DNA from: an uncultured Agathobacter sp.
GTDB taxonomy: Bacteria; Bacillota; Clostridia; Lachnospirales; Lachnospiraceae
DNA length: 64,000 bases
NCBI GenBank assembly: GCA_934307695.1
Contig: CAKRCS010000002.1
Span: 1 to 64,000, forward strand
Direction of reading: 5' to 3'
Both the position numbers and the translations under genes were made by a program. The stretch's first letter is position 1, and the number at the start of each line of letters is the position of its first letter. Shown piece after piece: positions 33,569 to 42,211 of this stretch. The notes under the pieces were generated by a model, which saw only the letters and a program-made list of their open reading frames with translations, did not search any database and was not told where the DNA came from.

Positions 33569-34132
33569 TTATTCGGCGAGAAGATTTGCCTTTCTCAGTG
33601 CATTTCTTATTGCAATCGCGATCAGATACGCCGCAGCAACTGATGCGATATCCTTTGCCAGATAAGGAAGTGATCCTACTGAAAACGCATACAAAAGTGT
33701 AGTACCGGCAACGAATTTCAGCTGGATGCTTCCGAGAATGTGGCAGCATGCAAGTCCGACCGCTGCAAATACGATCGACAAGCCGACACCGGCTGCCTTA
33801 TTCTTCTGCCTGCTTCTGATATCAAATGCAAGCCCGCTGAAAAACGCCATCAGGATAAATCCAAACAGATATCCGCCGCTTGTTCCAAACAACACACCCG
33901 GACCTGCCTTCATCCCTGCGTACACCGGTACTCCGACAAGGCCAAGCAGCACATAGAGTGCAGCAGACGCTGTACCGCACTTTTTTCCGAGAACAAATCC
34001 GGCAAGCGCGATCGCAAAGGTCTGTAAGGTAAACGGAACTCCCCACGGTGTCGGGATCGTAAGGATCGACAGCACGGAGATCACCGCAGCGAACATAGCA
34101 ATAAAACAAATGGAACGAATCGATAATTTCAT
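33569..34132 (-). CDS. bioY: Biotin transporter S component BioY
   Basis: The 187-residue protein has six membrane segments and the BioY pattern: TIPTPWGVPFTLQTFAIALAG, then ALYVLLGLVGVPVYAG and FGTSGGYLFGF. It binds and imports biotin, alone or with the ECF energising module. I start at ATG 34132, after GAGGAGG, not at 34171, which would place the start next to the promoter. It has an unusually strong promoter with a palindrome in it. No biotin synthesis gene lies near. Confidence 0.93.
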   Translation of the reverse strand: MKLSIRSICFIAMFAAVISVLSILTIPTPWGVPFTLQTFAIALAGFVLGKKCGTASAALYVLLGLVGVPVYAGMKAGPGVLFGTSGGYLFGFILMAFFSGLAFDIRSRQKNKAAGVGLSIVFAAVGLACCHILGSIQLKFVAGTTLLYAFSVGSLPYLAKDIASVAAAYLIAIAIRNALRKANLLAE

Positions 34133-34176
34133 AACACAAAAATCCTCCTCTTTTTCATCTATCGATGTCAAGGAGG

Positions 34177-34205
34177 ATTCTAGCGCAATCGTTTTCGATT
34201 GTCAA
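34177..34205 (-). promoter_or_regulatory. Promoter of bioY with an internal palindrome
   Basis: On the minus strand TTGACA (34205-34200) and TAGAAT (34182-34177) are separated by exactly 17 bp. The palindrome CAATCGTTTTCGATTG (34186-34201) fills the spacer. This is a standard place for a repressor. It does not match the BirA operator as I know it (TTGTAAACC type). Confidence 0.75.
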
Positions 34206-34218
34206 CCATATTTCAAAA

Positions 34219-35223
34219 TTAGTTTACAATCTTTTTTTGAAAGATCAGATCGTAATTGATCTTATGATAAAACATCTCTTCCTGCTGCTCCTGCCGGATG
34301 TTGGCAAGCAGCCACATCAGCTTCGCGACAACGGACTCCAGCGTCATGTCGTAGGACTCTAATATATGGCAGGCGCTCTTGATCTCGTTGCCGACCTCAT
34401 ACACCGTCATGTCACTGCCCTCATGTGCCACCTGCGTTGAAATGACCACCAGCTTCTGCGGAAACTCCCTGCACAGCCCGGCAAATGCCTCCCGGATGGA
34501 ATGCGGGATACCGCCCACACCGAAGCTCTCCACGATCAGCGCGTCATAGTTTTCAAAGATCATGCATAGGAACTTCGGGCTGATGCCCGGTATCAGCTTT
34601 AGCAGAAATACATTCGGATCCATCTGCGGGTAAAAACGCACCTCCCCGCTATACGGCAGCATCGGGATGTAGCGCATGACCGTCCTGTCCTGAATAACGG
34701 CAAGCGAAGGAAAATCGATGCTCGAAAACGCGTTGTAGCTCTTCGAACGCACCTTCTTTGCGCGCGTCCCCGCGATCACCTTCCCATCAAATACGATCTG
34801 CACGCCCTGCGACTCATCATCCGCCGCATACAAAAAGCTGTCCGTCAGGTTCGTCTTTGCGTCCGTGATATCGAGATCGATCGGCTTTTGTGAACCGGTG
34901 ATCACGATCGGTTTACGGGAATTCTGGATCATGTAGGACAATGCCGCCGCCGTGTACGCCATCGTGTCGGTTCCATGTGCCAGCACAAACCCGTCATACG
35001 CCTCGTAATTGTCCCGGATGCACTCGGTCATCTTCTTCCAGTGCTCCGGCTCGATGTTCGTGCTGTCTAAATTTAACAGCTGGATCGTCTCGACCTGACA
35101 GATTTCCCGCACATCCGGCACATACGAAAGCAGCTCCTCCGGTGTGATCTGCGGTGTCAGTCCGGTCTGCGAACGTTTGGATGCGATCGTCCCGCCGGTT
35201 GCGATCAGTAAGATTTTTTTCAT
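34219..35223 (-). CDS. ansA: L-asparaginase, type I
   Basis: The 334-residue protein has the asparaginase motifs LIATGGTIAS (nucleophile Thr near residue 11) and VLAHGTDTMAYTAAALS (second Thr near 88), without signal peptide. It splits asparagine to aspartate and ammonia in the cytoplasm. It starts just 3 bp after the trpD stop and has no promoter of its own, so it probably belongs to the trp transcript. Why it should be tied to tryptophan is not clear. It ends before the bioY promoter. Confidence 0.92.
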   Translation of the reverse strand: MKKILLIATGGTIASKRSQTGLTPQITPEELLSYVPDVREICQVETIQLLNLDSTNIEPEHWKKMTECIRDNYEAYDGFVLAHGTDTMAYTAAALSYMIQNSRKPIVITGSQKPIDLDITDAKTNLTDSFLYAADDESQGVQIVFDGKVIAGTRAKKVRSKSYNAFSSIDFPSLAVIQDRTVMRYIPMLPYSGEVRFYPQMDPNVFLLKLIPGISPKFLCMIFENYDALIVESFGVGGIPHSIREAFAGLCREFPQKLVVISTQVAHEGSDMTVYEVGNEIKSACHILESYDMTLESVVAKLMWLLANIRQEQQEEMFYHKINYDLIFQKKIVN

Positions 35224-35226
35224 GTA

Positions 35227-36249
35227 TTATCGGTTGGTAGCCTCGATAAACGCCTCCAGCTTCTGCAATGCCTTTCCGCTGTCGATCAGCTCTGCCGCAA
35301 GGGCTATGCCCTCCGCGAGGGTGGATGCCTTCTCCCCGATATAGAGGGATGCACCTGCATTGAGAAGCACGGTGTCTCTCTTGGCTCCACGCTCCTTTCC
35401 GCTTAATATATCGCGCGTGATCTGCGCGTTTACCTCCGGCGTGCCGCCAACCAGATCTTCCTTTTTGCAGCGGTTAAGTCCGAAGTCCTCCGGCGCAATA
35501 TCATACGTCCGGTAATCGCCATTGTTAAATTCGCATACCATCGTCGGTCCGACCAGCGAGATCTCATCTAAGCGTTCTCTGCCGAATACCACCATGCCGT
35601 TCCTGACACCTAAGCTGTAAAGTACATGTGCAAGCGGCTCAACAAGCGTCTCGTCATAGACACCGAGGAGCTGGCGCTTCGGGTGTACCGGGTTGGTCAG
35701 CGGTCCTAAGATATTAAATACGGTGCGGATGCCAAGCTCCTTGCGGATCGCTCCGACATACTTCATGGAAGTGTGGTATTTCTGTGCGAAGAAAAAGCAC
35801 AGACCGGTCTCCTTTAACAGCTCCACGCACTTTTCCGGCTCCAGATTGATGTTGACTCCGAGCGCCTCCAGACAGTCTGCGGTTCCGCAGCTTGAGGATG
35901 CCGCGCGGTTGCCGTGCTTGGATACCTTCATTCCGCCCGCCGCTGCGACAAACGCAGAGGTTGTCGAGATGTTAAAGCTGTGCGCATTGTCTCCGCCTGT
36001 GCCGACGATCTCGAAGGTGTCCATATCCCCCGCATCGACCGTCAGCGCGTGCTCGCGCATGGCTGCCGCACAGCCTGCAATCTCATCGGTCGTCTCCGCC
36101 TTCGTGCTCTTGGTCGAGAGTGCCGCCAAAAATGCCGCATTCTGTGTCGGTGTTGTCTCCCCGTTCATGATCTCGTTCATGACCGCATACGCCTCATCGT
36201 ATGTCAAATCCTGCTTATCAACGATTTTTACAATAGCTTCTTTGATCAT
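35227..36249 (-). CDS. trpD: Anthranilate phosphoribosyltransferase
   Basis: The 340-residue protein has the phosphoribosyl-pyrophosphate loop [14 protein letters not shown] (about 80-93), [21 protein letters not shown] and DEISLVGPT. It joins anthranilate to PRPP (second step of tryptophan synthesis). It is not fused to TrpG, which is separate here. In most Firmicutes trpD lies third, before trpC; here it is last, after trpA. Gap to trpA: 12 bp. Confidence 0.97.
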   Translation of the reverse strand: MIKEAIVKIVDKQDLTYDEAYAVMNEIMNGETTPTQNAAFLAALSTKSTKAETTDEIAGCAAAMREHALTVDAGDMDTFEIVGTGGDNAHSFNISTTSAFVAAAGGMKVSKHGNRAASSSCGTADCLEALGVNINLEPEKCVELLKETGLCFFFAQKYHTSMKYVGAIRKELGIRTVFNILGPLTNPVHPKRQLLGVYDETLVEPLAHVLYSLGVRNGMVVFGRERLDEISLVGPTMVCEFNNGDYRTYDIAPEDFGLNRCKKEDLVGGTPEVNAQITRDILSGKERGAKRDTVLLNAGASLYIGEKASTLAEGIALAAELIDSGKALQKLEAFIEATNR

Positions 36250-36261
36250 TTTATCATCCTC

Positions 36262-37062
36262 CTACATTGCATTCAATTCTTTCTTAAAATTCTTTATATA
36301 ATCCTCGGCAGCCTTCGCTTCAAAATTATTTTCACGCAAAAGCCCGATAAAGTGTGTCCCGACGATTGCTCCGTCGATATGCTCCTTTACCGGGGCAACA
36401 TCCGCTGCGGTGCGGATTCCAAATCCCATCATGACCGGGATCTTTGACTGTGCCTTTACCGAAGCAAGATATTCTGCGACCTTGCTGTGGAAGGCGGCAC
36501 CCTGACCGGTAACGCCCATCTGGGAAACACAGTAGACAAAACCTCTCGCATGTTCGAGTATCATCGGGATGCGCTGTGCCGATACCGGGGAAACTAATTG
36601 CAGCAGGATCGTCTTGTCGCTGTCTGAAAGTGCCTGCATCAGCTCATCCTGTTCCTCAAACGGCAGATCCGGAACGATCAGTCCGTCCACGCCTGCCTCC
36701 TTGCATTTATCCGCAAACGCCTGCACGCCGTAATGGACGATCGTGTTGTAATACATCATAAAAACGATCGGCACCTGCACACCCTCCGCGCGAAGCTCCT
36801 CCAGACAGGCGAAAATTTTCTTTAGTGTTGCGCCATTTTGGATTGCCTCGTAGGATGCCTGCTGGATCACCGGTCCGTCCGCGATCGGATCGGAAAACGG
36901 GATTCCAAGCTCTATGATGTCGCAGCCGGCGCGCTCCTGCGCCCTAACAAGCTCCTTCGTTTTTTCCATATCGGGAAGTCCCGCTGTCAGATAGGTGATA
37001 AATGCCTTTTCCTGTCTCTCCTTTAATTTGTCCAGACACGCCTCGATTCGATTTATGCTCAT
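36262..37062 (-). CDS. trpA: Tryptophan synthase alpha subunit
   Basis: The 266-residue protein has AFITYLTAGLPDMEKT, the catalytic Glu and Asp in DIIELGIPFSDPIADGP, and GFGIRTAADV near the end. It cleaves indole-3-glycerol phosphate to indole, which passes through a tunnel to TrpB. Length is typical. It follows trpB by 18 bp. Confidence 0.97.
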   Translation of the reverse strand: MSINRIEACLDKLKERQEKAFITYLTAGLPDMEKTKELVRAQERAGCDIIELGIPFSDPIADGPVIQQASYEAIQNGATLKKIFACLEELRAEGVQVPIVFMMYYNTIVHYGVQAFADKCKEAGVDGLIVPDLPFEEQDELMQALSDSDKTILLQLVSPVSAQRIPMILEHARGFVYCVSQMGVTGQGAAFHSKVAEYLASVKAQSKIPVMMGFGIRTAADVAPVKEHIDGAIVGTHFIGLLRENNFEAKAAEDYIKNFKKELNAM

Positions 37063-37080
37063 TGTCGTTTCCTCCCTCTT

Positions 37081-38268
37081 CTAGTTCATATAGCCTTTTC
37101 CTGCAAGATAATCCGCGATCGTGTTGACATCCTTGTCACCACGTCCGGACAGGCACATCACGATGGACTGATCCATCGTCATCTCCTTTGCCAGCTTGAA
37201 CACATACGCCATCGCGTGTGCGCTCTCGATTGCCGGGATGATGCCCTCCATCTGGGTAAGCTCCATGAGTGCGTCCATTGCCTCCTTATCCGTGATGGAA
37301 ACATACTCGGCACGCTTCGTATCCCTAAGGTATGCGTGCTCCGGTCCTACGCCCGGATAATCCAGTCCTGCGGAGATGGAATGCGCAAGCTGTACGTTGC
37401 CGTCCGTATCCTGTAACAGATAGGATCTCATTCCGTGCAGCACGCCCGGCTGTCCGAGTGCCATCGCAGAAGCATGCTCCCCGGTCTCGATTCCCTTCCC
37501 GGCTGCCTCAACACCGATCAGTCTTACGTCCGGCTCATCGATAAAATCCGCAAACATTCCGATGGAGTTGGAGCCGCCGCCCACGCAGGCAACCACAACG
37601 TCCGGGTTCTTTCCCTCCGCTTCCATATGCTGACGCTTTGCCTCGCGGCTGATCACCGACTGAAATTCCTTGACCATCTTCGGGTACGGATACGGTCCGA
37701 CCGCAGAGCCGATGATGTAGAACGTATCCTCCGCCGTCTTAGCCCAGGTGCGGATTGCCTCATTAGTGGCATCCTTTAGCGTGTTGCTTCCGGATTCCAC
37801 CGACACGACCTTTGCGCCGAGCATCTCCATGCGCATGACGTTGAGTGCCTGACGCGCGATATCCTCTTTTCCCATATAGACCGTGCATTCCATGTTAAAA
37901 AGCGCTGCGCCGGTCGCGGTCGCAACACCGTGCTGTCCGGCGCCGGTCTCCGCGATCACCTTCGTCTTTCCCATCCGCTTTGCAAGCAGGATCTGTCCGA
38001 TGACGTTGTTGATCTTGTGTGCGCCGGTGTGGTTGAGATCCTCTCTCTTTAAGTAGATCTTGGTGCCATACTTCTCGCTTAAGCGCTCCGCGTAGTACAA
38101 CGGCGTCTCTCGTCCGACATACTGTGTGAGATAATAGTGATACTGCCGGATAAATTCCGGATCGCGGATTGCCTCCTCAAACGCCTTGTCAACCTCCGCG
38201 AGTGTATTCATCAACGACTCGGACACATACTGTCCGCCAAATTCTCCGTAATATGCTTTCTTATTCAT
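37081..38268 (-). CDS. trpB: Tryptophan synthase beta subunit
   Basis: The 395-residue PLP enzyme has [13 protein letters not shown] at the start, the PLP lysine in [11 protein letters not shown] and the phosphate cup [12 protein letters not shown]. It joins indole with serine to give tryptophan. Its start overlaps the trpF stop by 8 bp. This is the standard TrpB1, not the stand-alone TrpB2 type. Confidence 0.97.
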   Translation of the reverse strand: MNKKAYYGEFGGQYVSESLMNTLAEVDKAFEEAIRDPEFIRQYHYYLTQYVGRETPLYYAERLSEKYGTKIYLKREDLNHTGAHKINNVIGQILLAKRMGKTKVIAETGAGQHGVATATGAALFNMECTVYMGKEDIARQALNVMRMEMLGAKVVSVESGSNTLKDATNEAIRTWAKTAEDTFYIIGSAVGPYPYPKMVKEFQSVISREAKRQHMEAEGKNPDVVVACVGGGSNSIGMFADFIDEPDVRLIGVEAAGKGIETGEHASAMALGQPGVLHGMRSYLLQDTDGNVQLAHSISAGLDYPGVGPEHAYLRDTKRAEYVSITDKEAMDALMELTQMEGIIPAIESAHAMAYVFKLAKEMTMDQSIVMCLSGRGDKDVNTIADYLAGKGYMN

Positions 38269-38929
38269 GCCTAATATCCTCCCTTATGTTCTTTACCATC
38301 CTTGTGATCTCTAAGACCTTTTGCTCATTCTTGCCGTTTTCGCCCTCCACCTTGGAGCTTACGTCGATGACATCCGGTGAAAGCAGCGCCATTGCCCGCT
38401 GTACGTTGTCACTTCCGATTCCTCCTGCAAGGATCCGCTTCCTGCCGCCAAACACATCCGAAAACCGTGGATCTTCGCACAGCCCTTTTAGAAGCTGCCA
38501 GTCGAAGGGGATTCCGCTTCCGCTCTTTGCCCCGTCGACCACGATTCCCTGTATTTTTCCCTGCTGCTCCTTGGAAAGTTCTTTTAAAAAGAGCTGCTGT
38601 CCGATCAGATCCTCCTCCCTTGCAATATGAAATGCATACCATACCGGAAGGTTCGTCTGCTCTAACACCTTACGGCTTAACGTGCCGTGTACCTGAAGAA
38701 TGTCAAACCCGTTTTTTTCTATCTGCGCTGCAAGCGCCATATCCGGCGATACCGTAACCGCCACACGCTTAATGCGCTTATCCAGCCGCTCCATGACCAC
38801 CCGCGCCTGCTCCTGTGTCACGTTCCGTTTGCTCTTTTCGTAAAAGACGAAGCCTGCGTAATCTACTCCCGCCTCGTTTAAATACTGCGCTTCCGCTTCC
38901 CTTGTCAGTCCGCATATCTTGATCTGCAT
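38261..38929 (-). CDS. trpF: Phosphoribosylanthranilate isomerase
   Basis: The 222-residue TIM-barrel protein begins [17 protein letters not shown], with the catalytic Cys in KICGLT, and has [14 protein letters not shown] and [17 protein letters not shown] at the phosphate site. It isomerises PRA to CdRP. It is separate from TrpC. It overlaps trpB by 8 bp and follows trpC by 17 bp. Confidence 0.95.
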   Translation of the reverse strand: MQIKICGLTREAEAQYLNEAGVDYAGFVFYEKSKRNVTQEQARVVMERLDKRIKRVAVTVSPDMALAAQIEKNGFDILQVHGTLSRKVLEQTNLPVWYAFHIAREEDLIGQQLFLKELSKEQQGKIQGIVVDGAKSGSGIPFDWQLLKGLCEDPRFSDVFGGRKRILAGGIGSDNVQRAMALLSPDVIDVSSKVEGENGKNEQKVLEITRMVKNIREDIRHE

Positions 38930-38946
38930 GCTGCCTCACCTTCCTG

Positions 38947-39735
38947 TCAAAGAGTTTCCTGTTTCCATCGCCTTGCAAGGAGTCCCGGATCTGCCGCCTC
39001 CATAAGCGCCCTTCCGATCAGAAAGCCGTCCGCGCCGACCTCCTTTAAATACGCCACATCCGCATCGCTCATGATCCCGCTCTCCGCGACAAACACCTTA
39101 TCCTTCGGCACTTCCTTGCGCAGCCGCCCGGTCGTCTCAAGCGAGATGGAAAAGTCGTTTAGGTTGCGGTTGTTTACCCCGATGATCCTCGGATCAAACC
39201 GAAGCGCACGCTCGATCTCTTTTTCATCGTGTGTCTCGACAAGCACATCCAGCTCCAACGATCTTGCAAGCTGATAAAAGTCCTTCATCTGCACATCGTC
39301 TAGGATCGCCGCTATGAGCAGCACCGCGTCCGCTCCGATTGCCTTCGCCTCGTAGAACTGATACGGATCGATCATAAAATCCTTCCGCAGGATCGGCAGT
39401 GTCGTCTGCGTCCGGATTTCCTTCAGATACCCGGTGTTCCCTAGGAAGTGATCCTCCTCCGTCAGACAGGAGATCGCATCCACCGAATCGCTGTATGCCC
39501 GGATCCGCTCGGCAAGGTCGATCCTGCTGTCGATCTTTCCGAGGCTTGGTGATGCCTTTTTAAATTCTCCAATGATGGAGATGCCCGGCTTCTTTAGGTT
39601 ATCGTAGAAGGAATGTGCGGCGTAAGTCTTTCCCGCTGCCTCCTCCGCCATCCGGCGCATCTCGGTTTCACTTATATTTTTCTTATGTTCAACCAGCCTT
39701 ACTTTTTTGTCCTCAACGATTTTATCCAGTATCAT
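38947..39735 (-). CDS. trpC: Indole-3-glycerol-phosphate synthase
   Basis: The 262-residue TIM barrel has ISIIGEFKKASPSLG with the catalytic Glu and Lys, IGVNNRNLNDFSISLETT and VAESGIMSDADVAYLK. It closes the indole ring (CdRP to indoleglycerol phosphate). It follows trpG directly by 11 bp, with no trpD between, unlike the common order. Confidence 0.96.
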   Translation of the reverse strand: MILDKIVEDKKVRLVEHKKNISETEMRRMAEEAAGKTYAAHSFYDNLKKPGISIIGEFKKASPSLGKIDSRIDLAERIRAYSDSVDAISCLTEEDHFLGNTGYLKEIRTQTTLPILRKDFMIDPYQFYEAKAIGADAVLLIAAILDDVQMKDFYQLARSLELDVLVETHDEKEIERALRFDPRIIGVNNRNLNDFSISLETTGRLRKEVPKDKVFVAESGIMSDADVAYLKEVGADGFLIGRALMEAADPGLLARRWKQETL

Positions 39736-39746
39736 ATCTGCATCCC

Positions 39747-40316
39747 CTATATCTGGTCATTTACAAAATTTTCGATCATGCGCTTGCCGTGCTCCGTGTA
39801 GATGGACTCCGGATGGAACTGCAATCCAACGATCGGATATTCCTTGTGGCGCATCGCCATGATCTCGCCGTCCTCCGTCTTTGCCAGTACCCGCAGGCAA
39901 TCCGGAAGGTCATCCTCCTGTACCGCAAGTGAGTGGTATCTGGCAACCTTGATCGGGGAATCGATGCCCGAAAACACGCTGCTGCCGTCGTGGGTGATCA
40001 GCGACTGTTTTCCGTGGAACAGCTGCTTTGCGTAGGTGACAGTGCCGCCGAATGCCTCCCCGATGCACTGGTGTCCAAGACAGATGCCAAGGATCGGCTT
40101 TACCCCTGCGAACGCTTTTACCACGTCCATGCAGATGCCTGCCTCCTTCGGGCTTTTCGGTCCCGGTGATAAAATGATGCGGTCGGGATTCATCTCTTTG
40201 ATCTCCCCGATCGTGATCTTGTCATTTCGCTCTACCCGGATATCCGGTTCAAAAATCCCTACATACTGATACAGGTTGTAGGTAAAAGAATCGTAATTAT
40301 CAATCAACAGAATCAT
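39747..40316 (-). CDS. trpG: Anthranilate synthase glutamine amidotransferase subunit
   Basis: The 189-residue class I amidotransferase has the nucleophile Cys in LGICLGHQCIGEAFGG and HPESIYTEHG with the triad His and Glu. It releases ammonia from glutamine for TrpE. I start it at ATG 40316 (GGAGGAGG upstream), which overlaps the trpE stop as ATGA; a longer frame to 40370 runs inside trpE. It may also serve folate synthesis. Confidence 0.96.
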   Translation of the reverse strand: MILLIDNYDSFTYNLYQYVGIFEPDIRVERNDKITIGEIKEMNPDRIILSPGPKSPKEAGICMDVVKAFAGVKPILGICLGHQCIGEAFGGTVTYAKQLFHGKQSLITHDGSSVFSGIDSPIKVARYHSLAVQEDDLPDCLRVLAKTEDGEIMAMRHKEYPIVGLQFHPESIYTEHGKRMIENFVNDQI

Positions 40317-41722
40317 AGGTTTTCCTCCTCCACGAGTGTCTTTGCAAGAGCCATTACCTTGTTGCAGCACTCCGCGTATTCGTTCTCAGGAACGGAATCT
40401 GCAACGATCCCGGCACCCGCCTGCAAATATACCCGGTCTCCCTTTTTGATCATCGTCCGGATTGTGATACAGAAATCCATGTTGCCGGAAAAGTCGATGT
40501 ATCCGGTTGCTCCGCCGTACAGTCCTCTCCGCACGTTCTCTAACTCATCGATGATTTCCATTGCTCTTATCTTCGGTGCTCCGGAGAGCGTTCCTGCCGG
40601 AAGGAAGGAGGATACCAGATCAAGCGGATGGAACTCTCCCTTTTTTCTGCCCTCGACCTCGGACACGATATGCATTACATGGGAATAATTATGTACCTGC
40701 ATGAACTGTGTGACCTTTACGCTTCCAAACTCTGCGATGCGTCCCATGTCGTTTCTTGCCAGATCCACAAGCATCACATGCTCGGCACGCTCCTTTTCAT
40801 CCGAGAGCAGTTCTTTTCTTAAGCGCTCATCCTCCGCCGCATCCCTGCCACGCTTTCTCGTTCCTGCGATTGGACAGGTATATACGCGGCTGCCCTGCTG
40901 CTTGACGATCATCTCCGGTGAGCTTCCGATCACTTCAAAATCGCCGTAATTAAAATAATACAGATACGGGGATGGGTTAAGCTCACGAAGCTGCCGGTAC
41001 AGCTCGAAGCCGTCCTGCTTTGTCTCGATCTCCCAGCGCTGTGACAGGACGGTCTGGAAAATATGTCCCTGCCGGATGTACTCTTTGATCTTTTCTACCT
41101 TGCTGCTGTATTGCTCCAGCGTGTCGGACTTCTTTACGATCCTGCCGTCATGGATCAGTGCCGTTTTTTGCGTCTTCTTACTCTTTGTCCGCACTGCTTC
41201 GATCATTTTCTCGATCGCCTGCTCCGCGGCTTTTCTTCCGTCCTCATCATCCGCCTCCAGCGCTACCGCTGTCAGCGTCTCCGCAACATGATCGACCATG
41301 ACAAAATGTGTCATGAGCATCATCTGGATCGTCTCGATCCCGATCTCGTCCGGGTTGTCATCCGGAAGCTGTTCGGTGTACCGCACAAAATCGTATCCGA
41401 GGTTTCCGACCAGCCCGCCCGGAAAGTGGATACTGTCCGCGTCCTTTACGATTTCAAAGTCGCTGTAATATTCCTTGAGCAGCTCCAGCGGATTGCCCTC
41501 CCGGATCGTCTCTGTCCCGTCGGCGGCTGTGATCACAAGCGCATTGCCTCTTGAGGTGATGATCTCCTCCGGCTCCGCCCCGAAAAAGGTATAACGGTCA
41601 TAATTCTTATCGTAGCTCTCCAAGAGAAATCCCTTTTTCTTACCTACGAGATTCTCATACATCTCCATCGGTGTCTCATTTACGATACTGATCGTCTTTT
41701 TGTATACGCTTCGTTTTCTCAT
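40313..41722 (-). CDS. trpE: Anthranilate synthase component I
   Basis: The 469-residue protein has the chorismate-binding motifs GHIFQTVLSQRW, ARNDMGRIAEFGSV and AGTLSGAPKIRAMEIIDELE. It makes anthranilate from chorismate with TrpG's ammonia. The feedback-type segment LLES near residue 35 is present. The N-terminus is about 15 residues shorter than common TrpE; an 18-codon reading frame ends exactly on its start codon (ATGA), and its own ribosome site is weak. First gene of the trp operon, under a tryptophan T-box. Confidence 0.96.
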   Translation of the reverse strand: MRKRSVYKKTISIVNETPMEMYENLVGKKKGFLLESYDKNYDRYTFFGAEPEEIITSRGNALVITAADGTETIREGNPLELLKEYYSDFEIVKDADSIHFPGGLVGNLGYDFVRYTEQLPDDNPDEIGIETIQMMLMTHFVMVDHVAETLTAVALEADDEDGRKAAEQAIEKMIEAVRTKSKKTQKTALIHDGRIVKKSDTLEQYSSKVEKIKEYIRQGHIFQTVLSQRWEIETKQDGFELYRQLRELNPSPYLYYFNYGDFEVIGSSPEMIVKQQGSRVYTCPIAGTRKRGRDAAEDERLRKELLSDEKERAEHVMLVDLARNDMGRIAEFGSVKVTQFMQVHNYSHVMHIVSEVEGRKKGEFHPLDLVSSFLPAGTLSGAPKIRAMEIIDELENVRRGLYGGATGYIDFSGNMDFCITIRTMIKKGDRVYLQAGAGIVADSVPENEYAECCNKVMALAKTLVEEENL

Positions 41723-41775
41723 ATTCTTTCTTGCCTTTCCTGCGCCTGTAATTTCGCAACTGCCTGCCGGTTCAT
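41719..41775 (-). CDS. 18-residue upstream ORF coupled to trpE
   Basis: ATG at 41775 lies behind AGGAGA. The peptide MNRQAVAKLQAQERQERI ends with TGA, which overlaps the trpE start as ATGA. It lies just after the T-box terminator, in the place where trpE's own ribosome site would be. It has no Trp codon, so it is not an attenuation leader peptide. It may be a coupling peptide, or the true N-terminal helix of TrpE separated by a frameshift. Confidence 0.6.
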   Translation of the reverse strand: MNRQAVAKLQAQERQERI

Positions 41776-41802
41776 GGTATGTCTCCTAAATTTCCCTATA
41801 AA

Positions 41803-41846
41803 GCAAAAAGTCCCTGACAAAACTTACCTTAAGTCTTGTCAGGGAC
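41803..41846 (-). terminator. T-box terminator hairpin of the trp leader
   Basis: GTCCCTGACAA.../...TTGTCAGGGAC pair over 16 positions with one mismatch (41810-41825 with 41831-41846). On the minus strand CTTTTTG follows. The antiterminator with the T-box sequence lies immediately before it. Confidence 0.9.
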
Positions 41847-42161
41847 GAATGATCGCGGTGCCACCCTTGTTCGCTGCATATCCGGTATTCAGAAAATGCT
41901 CCTGGAAAATAACAAAGGCGGATTTCCTAATCAGAAAATCCGCCACCAATTATGCAACATCTCTATGATACAGAAGATTTCTCTTCGATATCTCACCCCT
42001 GTAACGTGGGGATACGGCGCCGCTACTAGCTCATGCGTTCACTTTGCATCTTACGAATCCATTCCATTCAAACTATCCTGTCTGCTCTCACCACCGCAGG
42101 CTCTCTGTGAGGAATCACCTGATGTACTACTTTCGCTCATTGACTTTGTCATCTTTAATTA
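41803..42161 (-). promoter_or_regulatory. Tryptophan T-box riboswitch
   Basis: On the minus strand the leader has the conserved T-box AGGGTGGCACCGCG (41867-41854), which pairs with the CCA end of uncharged tRNA. A Stem I with AGAGAGCC and GGTGGTGAG motifs lies 5' of it, and the segment GAATGGAATGGATT holds two possible TGG (Trp) specifier codons at 42066-42064 and 42061-42059. The terminator follows. Uncharged tRNA-Trp should therefore switch on trpE to trpD. The 5' end is estimated from the promoter. Confidence 0.92.
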
Positions 42162-42167
42162 TTTTGG

Positions 42168-42196
42168 AGTTTAACCGATTAACGTGTCAATGTCAA
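42168..42196 (-). promoter_or_regulatory. Promoter of the trp operon
   Basis: On the minus strand TTGACA (42196-42191) and TAAACT (42173-42168) are separated by 17 bp. A second TTGACA starts 6 bp further on but would give a spacer of only 11 bp. Confidence 0.75.
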
Positions 42197-42211
42197 CCCC
42201 ATTTTTAAAAT

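Noticed and set aside
34143..34179. Hairpin between the bioY ribosome site (GAGGAGGATT) and AATCCTCC upstream, as a riboswitch-like control
   Set aside because: The upstream half lies in the -10/start-point region and would mostly not be transcribed.
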